Assembly (NCBI GenBank): GCA_021805735.1
Contig: JAJZEE010000037.1
Span: forward strand, 1 to 33,161
From: Bacillota bacterium
GTDB taxonomy: Bacteria; Bacillota; Bacilli; Alicyclobacillales; SLC66
Length of the DNA stretch: 33,161 bases
Direction of reading: 5' to 3'
The notes under the pieces were generated by a model. It saw only the letters and a list, made by a program, of their open reading frames with translations. It had not been told where the DNA came from and searched no databases. Below, one piece after another: positions 1 through 6,214 of the stretch. Positions within the stretch are counted from its first letter, which is position 1. Each line of letters begins with the position of its first letter. Position numbers and translations under genes: made by a program.

Positions 1-2
1 AG

Positions 3-95
3 GCGACAAGGAGTCCGTCCTTCGAATTTTTGAACGATCCGTCAGAAGATATCTACACGTTAAACGATGGGCGGCGGATCGATGATTCGAAATAA
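3..95 (+). CDS. C-terminal end of a type II antitoxin (5' end outside window)
   Basis: Frame 3 is open from the window edge to a TAA at 93-95 and encodes about 30 residues, including FEFLNDPSEDIYTLNDG. Acidic tails with an 'FLNDP.EDIYTL.DG' pattern are, as I recall them, typical of the small antitoxin-like proteins encoded just upstream of MazF/PemK toxins. The stop lies inside the next gene, giving a 14-nt overlap with the toxin start at 82, as expected for a co-translated toxin-antitoxin pair. The DNA-binding N-terminus is outside the window, so the antitoxin class cannot be assigned. Confidence 0.65.
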   Translation, partial: ATRSPSFEFLNDPSEDIYTLNDGRRIDDSK

Positions 96-423
96 AGTGG
101 TGTTAGTTCCATTTCCGTTTGATGATCTGTCTGCGAGCAAGGTCCGACCTGCGGTCTGCTTGACAGAATCGATTGGTCCTCATGGCCATGTGATTCTGGC
201 GTTCATCACGAGCAAGGTTCCGGATGACCTCTTGTATAGTGATATTGTATTGAAATCGGATTCCCCTGAATTTACTGAGACCGGCTTGAAGGTGACATCT
301 ACCATACGGTTGCATCGTCTTCTCACGGTTTCGACCAACTCCCTACAAAGGCAGCTTGGGAAATTGACGGTATCCACTGAGCAAATTATCGCGGAACGGT
401 TACGGCAGTTGTTTTCCTGGTGA
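82..423 (+). CDS. MazF/PemK-family toxin (endoribonuclease)
   Basis: This 113-residue protein begins MIRNKVVLVPFPFDDLSASK followed by RPAV. It matches the MazF/PemK beta-barrel start ('G.ivlv.fPf.d....K.RPavv'), which in known members forms an mRNA-cleaving toxin. The downstream 'TSTIRLHRLLTVS' matches the family's 'S.ir...l.tv' strand. I chose the ATG at 82 over the in-frame ATG at 67 because homologues start with the hydrophobic strand and because 82 gives the normal short overlap with the upstream antitoxin. Length is normal for the family and the frame is intact. The conserved 'P..sGL' region is only weakly visible ('SDSPEFTETGLK'). Activity cannot be judged from sequence. Confidence 0.8.
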   Translation: MIRNKVVLVPFPFDDLSASKVRPAVCLTESIGPHGHVILAFITSKVPDDLLYSDIVLKSDSPEFTETGLKVTSTIRLHRLLTVSTNSLQRQLGKLTVSTEQIIAERLRQLFSW

Positions 424-431
424 GATGGATT

Positions 432-587
432 TCACAGAAAGTACTCATTATTCGCTATGTCATCTGGTTCATGCTGCTCTTCGGTGTCGGTCTGTGGAGC
501 TACTTTCTGACGCACCAGTGGCGACAAATGATCATAGGCATGCCGGCATATTTCACAGTAGTTGTAGTTGTTGTCCTGACGATGTGA
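432..587 (+). pseudogene. Truncated duplicate of the membrane/helical-repeat gene at 4391
   Basis: The frame reads VLIIRYVIWFMLLFGVGLWS followed by YFLTHQWRQMIIGMPAYFTVVVVV and then a TGA at 585-587. It is nearly identical at DNA and protein level to the first ~50 codons of the 220-residue gene at 4391-5050 (LIIRYIIWFVLLFGVGLWSY...). Only the two transmembrane segments remain and the soluble domain is gone. Similarity starts abruptly in both copies at the 'ctcattattcgct' sequence. The fragment starts just after the MazF stop and ends where a histidine-phosphatase fragment begins on the other strand. It is best read as a decayed duplication remnant; a GTG at 420 could in principle still start a short membrane peptide. 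Confidence 0.8.
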
Positions 588-593
588 GGAACA

Positions 594-624
594 TGCCGTG
601 ACGGATCACGTAGATCTGCCTCAT
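594..624 (-). pseudogene. 5'-terminal fragment of a histidine phosphatase gene
   Basis: On the minus strand a perfect GGAGGTG (about 630-636) is followed by ATG at 624 and the codons MRQIYVIRHG. That is the N-terminal strand and RHG catalytic signature of the histidine phosphatase/phosphoglycerate mutase superfamily. After RHG the frame continues only as MFLTSSGQQLQLL and stops. The sequence from about 590 downward belongs to the duplicated membrane-gene fragment on the other strand. The gene has therefore lost everything after its first ~10 codons. It sits directly downstream of the broken minus-strand gene 639-988, suggesting an original two-gene operon. Confidence 0.7.
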
Positions 625-638
625 GGTTGCACCTCCTA

Positions 639-988
639 TCACACATGCCACGCGGACTTTTCCGCGACAGTCAAGCGGTTCAACATATCCGAATCGACGG
701 TCAGGCCGTGCTCCAGTTCGGCCGGGACGACTTCCAGCCGAGGATCGTCAAGAATCGCCTCAATGCAACGCTTGGAACCCCTGACCATGCGGCGATGTCC
801 GACCATCGCACTTCTTCCCCGCGATCGTTGAACACGGGGTGGAGAATGCGGACGTACGCCTCGTAGTTTGGCGGCGCCACGGAACCGGCTAAGAAAGTGC
901 GAAAGGGATACAATCGTTCGACCATCCAATTTGCTGCCGATAGGTCATCTGAAGCGAAGATTTCCACGGCTAGCACCACCTCAGTCAT
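639..988 (-). pseudogene. Frameshifted gene, unknown function
   Basis: Two overlapping minus-strand frames join into one plausible protein if a single G is added to a GGGG run (plus-strand C run at about 778-781). The first part begins MTEVVLAVEIFASDDLSAAN at the ATG at 988 and runs through 'GSVAPPNYEAYVRILHPVF' and 'VRWSDIAAWSG'. The second continues 'SKRCIEAILDDPRLEVVPAE' to a TGA at 639-641. Neither frame alone looks like a full protein. It resembles, from memory, uncharacterised proteins encoded next to histidine phosphatases, which fits the fragment immediately downstream. It could be a true frameshift mutation or a sequencing error in the homopolymer. No function is assigned. Confidence 0.6.
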
Positions 989-1016
989 GCTTCTTGATAT
1001 GATGCCGTCAGGTCTC

Positions 1017-1157
1017 TCACGGGGACTCGCCCCCGCCCAGGGTGTCCTCGAAATTTTTCTTGTTCCCGCTGTAGGTGCGATACCCATGATACGGTTGAAT
1101 GTCGGCCAAGGTTTTGTACAAGAGCGTACCTTTTTCCGTCGTGACGGCCGCCTTCAC
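1017..1157 (-). pseudogene. Short ORF, probable C-terminal gene remnant
   Basis: An open minus-strand frame encodes 46 residues with a normal-looking composition (VKAAVTTEKGTLLYKTLADI, then QPYHGYRTYSGNKKNF...GGGESP). It opens just after a TAA and has no ATG. A GTG at 1157 is preceded by a G-rich stretch that could act as a ribosome-binding site. I do not recognise it. In this eroded region it is more likely the tail of a deleted gene than an intact small gene. Confidence 0.3.
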
Positions 1158-1203
1158 ATCCGGCCCCCAGTAGCGTTATGCGGATTGGCGCAGTGGCTAA
1201 AGA

Positions 1204-2691
1204 CTAGCGCTTTTCAAAGAGCACTTCAGGGTACTGTTTTGCCGGGTCGGCAAGCAGCGCTGCCGGACTGCCCTCCAGATACCGGTTGAAGAACGCAAGC
1301 GAGTAAGCGTTGACGATGTCGAACGCCCGCTGCGCATGAATCGGTCCCGCAAAGCCAAGCTGAGGCGCCAGCGGGGAAAAGTAAGGAATATCGGTAAAGT
1401 TGAGGTGGAACATACCGGGCACCTGCACATAGTACCCGTCTCCCGGCGGACTCTCATTGAACGCTTCCCGCATGGTGGTCAGGGTTTGGGCGATGTCCGC
1501 CTCTGCCCAGCCGCCGGCCCGCTGTCTTTCGAGCCGCATGGTGTCAGCATCCCGGGTGATCCACATACTCGGTTTCCGCAATCCAGCCTGAAGTACATCG
1601 GCAGGCATGGCAGCGTCCATCATCAGGCCAGCCTTTATGCGTGGATCCATGTGGAGGGCTTCACCGGCGACCATGGCACCCAGCGAAATCCCGAAAATGC
1701 CCACGCGTTGCAGGTCTAGCCGTCCGGTCAAAATACCATTCGGATCAGTTTTGTCCAGAGCGGTGAACTGATCCAGGGTGAAGCTGACGTCCTGCGCAAA
1801 ATAAGGGATATTACCATTTTTGAGAGTTTGGCCGTTCACTATTGGCGCTTTTTCTGCCGGGTTGATGCTCTGTTGGGTGAGAGGTTCCATCTGATCTTTC
1901 GTCCATCCGGTTACCTGATGTCCGTCCGGAAAAACTATCGACGCAGCAGCATACGGATGATCGATGGCCACGACGATGTAGCCGTGCGAAACCAACTCCT
2001 CAACCTGGAAGGTATTCATCTGACGAAAGCCGTTTAACCCCTCCAAGAAAATCAGCACCGGGTAGGTGGGCTTATCAGTTGCCATGGGTACGGACGCAAC
2101 GGCATTTGTGGTGACGTATTTGAAGTGATCGAAGGTGAACCCCGGCAAATGCGCCAGCCGCGCCAACTCGGGCGATAGTGCGCCAACACCCTGCACGTAG
2201 GGAGCACGCGCGGATGATGAGTTTTTCTTAGCCGGGTACCAGACCTGCGCCATCAATTCACGATGGGCATTCGGATCAGCGCTAAAGATCTCGTGACGAC
2301 TCGTATCTACCCAATGATAGGTCAAAGTGCCGATCCAGTATGGTCCACTTGGACGCGGAAAGCGGAATATGGGCAGCACTATCGGCAAAACGACAGAAAC
2401 TGCCAGTGCGAGCACGCCCAGCCCAACACCCGGATCTGCAATTAATCGATTGACATGTATGCCGCCTGGCATGACAATACCGACTGACCAGATTAGGAAG
2501 AAGATTAGCGCCAATGAGTAGGCCGGAACCATCTGCCAGCGGCGGCCCTCAACCAGAATCTGTATACCGACTGTCAGCACCGTGATCAGTGCCAAATAAC
2601 CCATCCAGTGTATCGCCTGGAGCCACGGAATCGCTAAAATGCAAAATGTCAGTAGATTTGCAAGGGTCAACAGGAATTCAAGACGTCGCAT
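1204..2691 (-). CDS. Membrane-anchored alpha/beta hydrolase, PAF-acetylhydrolase-like
   Basis: This 495-residue protein has an N-terminal membrane region of three to four hydrophobic helices (residues ~3-110) followed by an alpha/beta-hydrolase domain. The catalytic triad is visible: nucleophile Ser ~336 in the GISLG elbow, Asp ~359 in LMMDAAM and His ~429 in PGMFHLNFTDIPYF. The 'HLNFTD' context and the 'LIFLEGLNGFRQMN' oxyanion region are characteristic of the platelet-activating-factor acetylhydrolase p-II family, which releases short or oxidised acyl chains from phospholipids. I chose the ATG at 2691, with TGGAGG six bases upstream, over an earlier in-frame ATG at 2865 that has no site and would add an unrelated arginine-rich stretch. 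The substrate is unknown. It appears monocistronic. Confidence 0.85.
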   Translation of the reverse strand: MRRLEFLLTLANLLTFCILAIPWLQAIHWMGYLALITVLTVGIQILVEGRRWQMVPAYSLALIFFLIWSVGIVMPGGIHVNRLIADPGVGLGVLALAVSVVLPIVLPIFRFPRPSGPYWIGTLTYHWVDTSRHEIFSADPNAHRELMAQVWYPAKKNSSSARAPYVQGVGALSPELARLAHLPGFTFDHFKYVTTNAVASVPMATDKPTYPVLIFLEGLNGFRQMNTFQVEELVSHGYIVVAIDHPYAAASIVFPDGHQVTGWTKDQMEPLTQQSINPAEKAPIVNGQTLKNGNIPYFAQDVSFTLDQFTALDKTDPNGILTGRLDLQRVGIFGISLGAMVAGEALHMDPRIKAGLMMDAAMPADVLQAGLRKPSMWITRDADTMRLERQRAGGWAEADIAQTLTTMREAFNESPPGDGYYVQVPGMFHLNFTDIPYFSPLAPQLGFAGPIHAQRAFDIVNAYSLAFFNRYLEGSPAALLADPAKQYPEVLFEKR

Positions 2692-3136
2692 CGTCTGCCT
2701 CCACAGTATCTTCGAGCTCTTCACTTCAATAGCCTGTTTAATGCTGAATATGTGGGTGGTGGATCTGCCAGGGATGGTTTGTGTTGCCCTGGTGCGTATT
2801 CCGGTGAATCCCGCCACCCAATCCAGTCCATTTCCCGGCCGCGCAATCCGGTCTTTATCGGCCACTTTCGATCAGACACTACGAGTCTCTATTTACATAT
2901 CATTCTCGCCCTTGATTTACAAGGAATTTCATAATTTTCGCATGAATTTGGATGTCCCCTGCATCTGGATCTTGTGAGCGGTGTGGATCAGTCGATCCGA
3001 GACGACATCGGCCGCCCTCGAATCGGCAATATGTATGAACCAAGAATGGCAAGAGAACATCCACCTACACAACGTCGCTGGAATGGCGGAAGTGTTCTTG
3101 GCGTATACTGGCCTAAATAATAACGTTAAAAGGGGC
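2692..3136. other. Intergenic region with no convincing gene
   Basis: This 445-base stretch separates the lipase (leftward) from the TacA/TacT operon (rightward). Short open frames on both strands have no ribosome-binding site or recognisable composition. The promoters of both flanking units must lie here or just beyond; only the rightward one (3137-3165) is clear. Confidence 0.5.
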
Positions 3137-3165
3137 TTGGTATGTGTGGCAAAACGCCGTACAAT
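3137..3165 (+). promoter_or_regulatory. Sigma-A-type promoter for the tacA-tacT operon
   Basis: TTGGTA (3137-3142) and TACAAT (3160-3165) are separated by exactly 17 bases. The -10 differs from consensus at one position and the -35 at two. The ATG of tacA follows 34 bases later. TacA-type antitoxins normally repress their own promoter; no clear palindrome was identified here. Confidence 0.65.
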
Positions 3166-3199
3166 TAGAGAGGAGAATCGCAGAGAGGAGAGACACAAT

Positions 3200-3487
3200 A
3201 TGTCGTCCACCCCACCATTGGCGAAAACAGAACGCATTGAGGCACGCGTCAATCCAGAAGTCAAGATGCTTATTGAAGAAGCGGCGAACGTACTCGGTGT
3301 GAGCGTGTCCAATTTCATTATCGGGAGTGCGCAGGCGCGCGCGAATGAAGTCATTCGAAGCCGATATGTCATCGACTTAACCATGCAGCAAAGCAGGGCT
3401 TTTGTTGAGGCTCTTCTCTCCCCGCCCGGCCCGAATGAGGCTTTACAACGCGCGAAGGCGCTTTTCGATGAAAGCGTGGAACCGTGA
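3200..3487 (+). CDS. tacA: DUF1778-type ribbon-helix-helix antitoxin (TacA-like)
   Basis: This 95-residue protein has an N-terminal ribbon-helix-helix (TERIEARVNPEVKMLIEEAA, then NVLGVSVSNFIIGSA). It matches the DUF1778/TacA pattern 'R...R..pe.k.li..AA...G.s.s.F....a'. The C-terminal tail (FVEALLSPPGPNEALQRAKA) matches the toxin-neutralising segment of this family. I chose the ATG at 3200 because AGGAG lies nine bases upstream; the longer frame reaching 2981 has no site. Its TGA overlaps the toxin GTG start (GTGA), implying translational coupling. Predicted role: neutralise TacT and repress the operon. Confidence 0.88.
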   Translation: MSSTPPLAKTERIEARVNPEVKMLIEEAANVLGVSVSNFIIGSAQARANEVIRSRYVIDLTMQQSRAFVEALLSPPGPNEALQRAKALFDESVEP

Positions 3488-4032
3488 CCGTGTATGGAAC
3501 GGAACGCTTGACCAAAACTCATGATCGATTATCTTTCAATTGCGGTGACGAAATCCTGAATCTGTACTTGCGGGAAATCGCCGGACAGGATGCAAAACGC
3601 CATGCTGCCGTCGTGTTCGTCCTGATAACCCGCGATGAACCGCAGAGAATTCGTGGATTTTACACCCTTTCGGCCAGCAGTGTGAATCTGGTCGATCTAC
3701 CTGATCGACTGAGAAAACACCTGCCCCGATATCCCGAGGTTCCCGTGACGTTGTTGGGGCGCTCGGCGGTCGATCTCGCATTCCAAGGCCAGGGAATAGG
3801 AAAACTCTTATTAGTGGACGCGCTCCAACGTTCCTATGTACACAGCGCCAGCATCGCAGCGGCAGCCGTAGTCGTGGATGCAAAGAGTGCTGACGCAGAA
3901 CGGTTCTATCGTCACTTTGGTTTTCAATCCCTGTGCAATGCGCGGCTCTTTTTGCCAATGAAAACCGTGGCGCAGATAGAGCGAGAGTCAGGGGCTCAGA
4001 CGCACGAAGAGATTGGCACCTGGCGCGGGTGA
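3484..4032 (+). CDS. tacT: TacT-like GNAT acetyltransferase toxin
   Basis: This 182-residue GNAT-fold protein carries the acetyl-CoA pyrophosphate loop QGQGIG (residues 101-106) and the C-terminal FYRHFGF motif (141-147), whose Tyr is the proposed catalytic residue in TacT toxins. Known TacT enzymes acetylate the amino group of charged tRNAs and block translation. The N-terminal 'F.CGDEILNLYL...A' is the typical TacT opening. The start is a GTG at 3484 overlapping the antitoxin stop; a second GTG at 3490 is possible. The module appears intact, unlike the other toxin-antitoxin loci in the window. Confidence 0.88.
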   Translation: MTVYGTERLTKTHDRLSFNCGDEILNLYLREIAGQDAKRHAAVVFVLITRDEPQRIRGFYTLSASSVNLVDLPDRLRKHLPRYPEVPVTLLGRSAVDLAFQGQGIGKLLLVDALQRSYVHSASIAAAAVVVDAKSADAERFYRHFGFQSLCNARLFLPMKTVAQIERESGAQTHEEIGTWRG

Positions 4033-4033
4033 C

Positions 4034-4057
4034 AAAAAGCGCCCTCGAAGGAGCGCC
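4034..4057 (-). terminator. Rho-independent terminator, minus strand
   Basis: On the minus strand a G+C-rich stem (GCGC plus CCT/AGG, with one bulged base, loop CGA) is followed directly by TTTTT (complement of 4034-4038). No intact minus-strand gene ends here. It is probably the original terminator of the minus-strand genes whose remnants lie at 4072-4370. It starts right after the tacT stop. Confidence 0.6.
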
Positions 4058-4071
4058 AATCCCGATCTCGT

Positions 4072-4158
4072 TTATTCCGTTGCTTCGGTTCTTTCCACGA
4101 TCTTGCCATTAATAACCGTTGCGATCGGTTTTCCGTATTTGGTTCTACATAAGTTGGG
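4072..4158 (-). pseudogene. C-terminal remnant of an unidentified gene
   Basis: A minus-strand frame encodes TKYGKPIATVINGKIVERTE and then ATE, stopping with TAA at 4072-4074, 15 bases before the terminator. The composition is protein-like and the position (last codons, then a terminator) fits the end of a gene. There is no start codon and the frame is closed upstream by TAG at about 4159. I do not recognise the family. Confidence 0.35.
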
Positions 4159-4172
4159 CTAAAGATTCCCCT

Positions 4173-4370
4173 CTACATCTGAATACAGAGCTGATCCACG
4201 TTTTTGGTTGGCATCTTGTTGATTTTGCGGATGAAACCCTGGACGGCAGCTCGAATTTGAGTGACGGTCGTGCCCCCCGGTCCAGTAAGATGGATCTCGT
4301 TGTCGCATCCAAGATTTCCCAGACATTGAATTACTTCCCTTGTAGACGGAGATGCTAACTGCGCTACGAC
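4173..4370 (-). pseudogene. Start-less ORF remnant, unknown function
   Basis: The minus-strand frame is open from about 4400 to a TAG at 4173-4175. It reads VVAQLASPSTREVIQCLGNL, then GCDNEIHLTGPGGTTVTQIR and AAVQGFIRKINKMPTKNVDQ LCIQM. It has convincing protein character but no usable start codon. Its 5' part runs into the promoter and start of the plus-strand gene at 4391. That plus-strand gene exists in a second, truncated copy at 432, so an insertion or duplication event may have removed the N-terminus. Function unknown. Confidence 0.4.
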
Positions 4371-4390
4371 AGTGTGTCGAGGGGGCCGCG

Positions 4391-5050
4391 ATGAAATTCC
4401 TCATTATTCGCTACATCATCTGGTTCGTGCTGCTTTTCGGCGTCGGTCTGTGGAGCTATTTTCTGACGCGCCAGTGGCGCCAAATGATCATCGGCATGAC
4501 GGTATACTTCACGATAGTTGTGGTTGTAGCAGGGTGGACCTGGTACAACTACCGCATTTTCAAGTTTTCTCCGAGCGTCGAACGGATTGATCGCTACTTA
4601 CGCCGGCGCAAGAAGCGCATCTTTCCGGGATACATTTACGCAATGACCCACGGTGATTATGAAGTGGCGCGCAAATTGGCCGTGAAACGAAGAAATGCAG
4701 ATCGGCGCGCACAATACCTTGCTGGTGTCGCGTCCGCAGAAGAAAAGTGGAACGAAGCCGCCGAGTGGATCAGTCAAATTCGCAATCCTGCAGTCAAACC
4801 GTATTTTCTGGCGCTTAAGACTCTTCGAGAGCGCAACTGGAACGCGTTTTTCGAAGCGAAGGCGGCCGTAAAGGATAAGGTCAGCCTGCTCGTGCTGGAC
4901 GTCGAAGAAGCGTATGCGCGCGGCGATATTCAAATGGCGGAGAAACTGGGACAGCAGGCAATTGACAGCGCCAAGGGAGTACAGAAATACGTTCTGGTAA
5001 AAGAGCTGGAGTTGAGCGAGCATAATCCGAATCGCACTTCGTACTTTTGA
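4391..5050 (+). CDS. Two-TM membrane protein with a helical-repeat cytoplasmic domain
   Basis: This 220-residue protein has two transmembrane helices (residues ~5-25 and ~34-53). A basic stretch (RYLRRRKKR, ~70-78) marks the cytoplasmic side. An all-helical domain (~80-210) follows, with TPR-like spacing of small and aromatic residues (DYEVARKLAVKRRN, 'AAEWISQIRNPAVKPYFLAL', 'EEAYARGDIQMAEKLGQQAI'). The start at 4391 is supported by GAGGGGG six bases upstream; an in-frame ATG at 4352 has none. I do not recognise a named family. The design suggests a scaffold holding a soluble partner at the membrane. A truncated copy of its first 50 codons lies at 432-587. Confidence 0.75.
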   Translation: MKFLIIRYIIWFVLLFGVGLWSYFLTRQWRQMIIGMTVYFTIVVVVAGWTWYNYRIFKFSPSVERIDRYLRRRKKRIFPGYIYAMTHGDYEVARKLAVKRRNADRRAQYLAGVASAEEKWNEAAEWISQIRNPAVKPYFLALKTLRERNWNAFFEAKAAVKDKVSLLVLDVEEAYARGDIQMAEKLGQQAIDSAKGVQKYVLVKELELSEHNPNRTSYF

Positions 5051-5172
5051 AATACGTGTTTGCTCTGAGTTCGTCTGCCCGCTATCGCGCTGTGATCAGC
5101 CTTTCCAGGCACGATCAAGGGTATGTTGCTTTGAGATGATTGGGTTGTTCGTTATGCGCCAGCGATGGAAAC

Positions 5173-5628
5173 CTACTCGTGACTGAGCAATCGACGAAAG
5201 AGAGCAACGATTTGCGCGGATTCCGCGCCCAACCCGGCGAAGAAATCCCGGTCCACCTTTTCGACGAGCGTAATGGCGCGTTCCAGAACGTCATGCCCCG
5301 CCTCCGTCACCTTCAGGACCTTTGCGCGCGTGTCCACGGGATGTTCCTCGCGGGTCAGCAACCCCTTCACGGCAAGTGTTCTCAGCACCTGGGACGTCAT
5401 CATGACGTCCGTTTTGGCGAATTGTGACAAGACAACTTGCGTCGCCTCCTGACCTTCTTGAGTCAGCCAGGCCAGAGTGGCCAGCAGAACAAACTGGACG
5501 TGGGTCAAGTCGACTTCCTTGAGCGCAGCCCGTTGCTTTCGCTGCCATATATTTGTCACTTGCCACAGCAAAAATCCCGGACTGTCGGACGGCATTTCAA
5601 AACTGGTCTGTAATTTCCGCTCTTTCAA
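5173..5628 (-). CDS. MarR-family transcriptional regulator
   Basis: A winged-helix protein of about 151 residues with the MarR layout: dimerisation helix (FLLWQVTNIWQRKQRAALK), recognition region (SQFAKTDVMMTSQVLRTLAV), then 'KGLLTREEHPVDTRAKVLKV', containing the diagnostic wing motif (D.R.k...lT..G). A TTG start at 5628 has AAAGGGAG nine bases upstream; in-frame ATGs at 5676 and 5595 lack a ribosome-binding site. It lies downstream of the SRPBCC gene on the same strand and is probably in its operon. It therefore may autoregulate through the palindrome in the promoter at 6178-6207. The effector is unknown. Confidence 0.88.
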   Translation of the reverse strand: MKERKLQTSFEMPSDSPGFLLWQVTNIWQRKQRAALKEVDLTHVQFVLLATLAWLTQEGQEATQVVLSQFAKTDVMMTSQVLRTLAVKGLLTREEHPVDTRAKVLKVTEAGHDVLERAITLVEKVDRDFFAGLGAESAQIVALFRRLLSHE

Positions 5629-5716
5629 AAGCAAGGACTCCCTTTGCACACTCGGCACACTTGGCATTGATGGCATCAGCGATGGTCTGAAAATCGCCTA
5701 TGCACGGCTTGATCAA

Positions 5717-6148
5717 TCATAGACCAACGTGGAGAGCATGGCGTACAAGCGAGTCCATGGTTTCTGGAATGCCCTCCGTCATGGACTGGCCGATCTGAGG
5801 GCCGAGTGTGTCCGCCGCGGAACCGTCGATTTCGACGCGGTGCGTCACCTTCGTCTTCCCAGATGGGGCTTCGCCCAAGGTGTGAATAAAGCGAATGACG
5901 ACCCCTGCTCCCGGTATTTCAGTCTCGTCTGAAAACCCTTTGCCAGGGGTGGCGCTGAGGATGCGGAAACGGAGAGCGTCCTGCCCCATGGGGGTGATTG
6001 TTCCCGTTGAGCCGGCAGCAAATGGTCCGTCCAATTCTATGGCAGAGATGCCGGCATCCCAGACCGGCCAAGTGGTCACATCGCTGTACAGCTTCCAGAT
6101 CGCCGCTGAGGACGCTGTCGTTTCAACCGAATGCTCAAAACTCCACAT
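5717..6148 (-). CDS. SRPBCC (START-like) domain protein
   Basis: This 143-residue protein matches the polyketide-cyclase/dehydrase SRPBCC pattern. It begins 'WSFEHSVETTASSAAIWKLY', then 'SDVTTWPVWDAGI', then the 'F..GS.G...P' and 'TKVTHRVEIDG' strands, and ends with a long C-terminal helix. Such proteins bind hydrophobic small molecules in a deep pocket. No catalytic residues can be named. The ATG at 6148 is preceded by AAGGAGG and a good promoter. It is the first gene of an operon with the MarR regulator, a common pairing in which SRPBCC and MarR respond to the same compound. Confidence 0.85.
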   Translation of the reverse strand: MWSFEHSVETTASSAAIWKLYSDVTTWPVWDAGISAIELDGPFAAGSTGTITPMGQDALRFRILSATPGKGFSDETEIPGAGVVIRFIHTLGEAPSGKTKVTHRVEIDGSAADTLGPQIGQSMTEGIPETMDSLVRHALHVGL

Positions 6149-6177
6149 ATCGATGCCTCCTTAATATACTCGCACAT

Positions 6178-6207
6178 ATTATATATGCGCATACTATATA
6201 GAGTCAA
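6178..6207 (-). promoter_or_regulatory. Promoter of the SRPBCC-marR operon with embedded palindrome
   Basis: On the minus strand TTGACT (6207-6202) is followed after 18 bases by a consensus TATAAT (6183-6178). The spacer contains a perfect 10-base palindrome, TATGCGCATA (6184-6193). It also contains AT-rich flanking halves related to each other (TATAGTATGCGCATAT and TATACTCGCACATAT). This is where a MarR dimer would block RNA polymerase. The -35 lies within 15 bases of the glycerate kinase stop. Confidence 0.7.
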
Positions 6208-6214
6208 GCACATG

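Noticed and set aside
1180-1225. tRNA-like start (GGATTGGCGCAGTGGCTAAAG...)
   Set aside because: It resembles a tRNA D-arm, but no anticodon or T-arm follows and the sequence runs into the end of the hydrolase gene.
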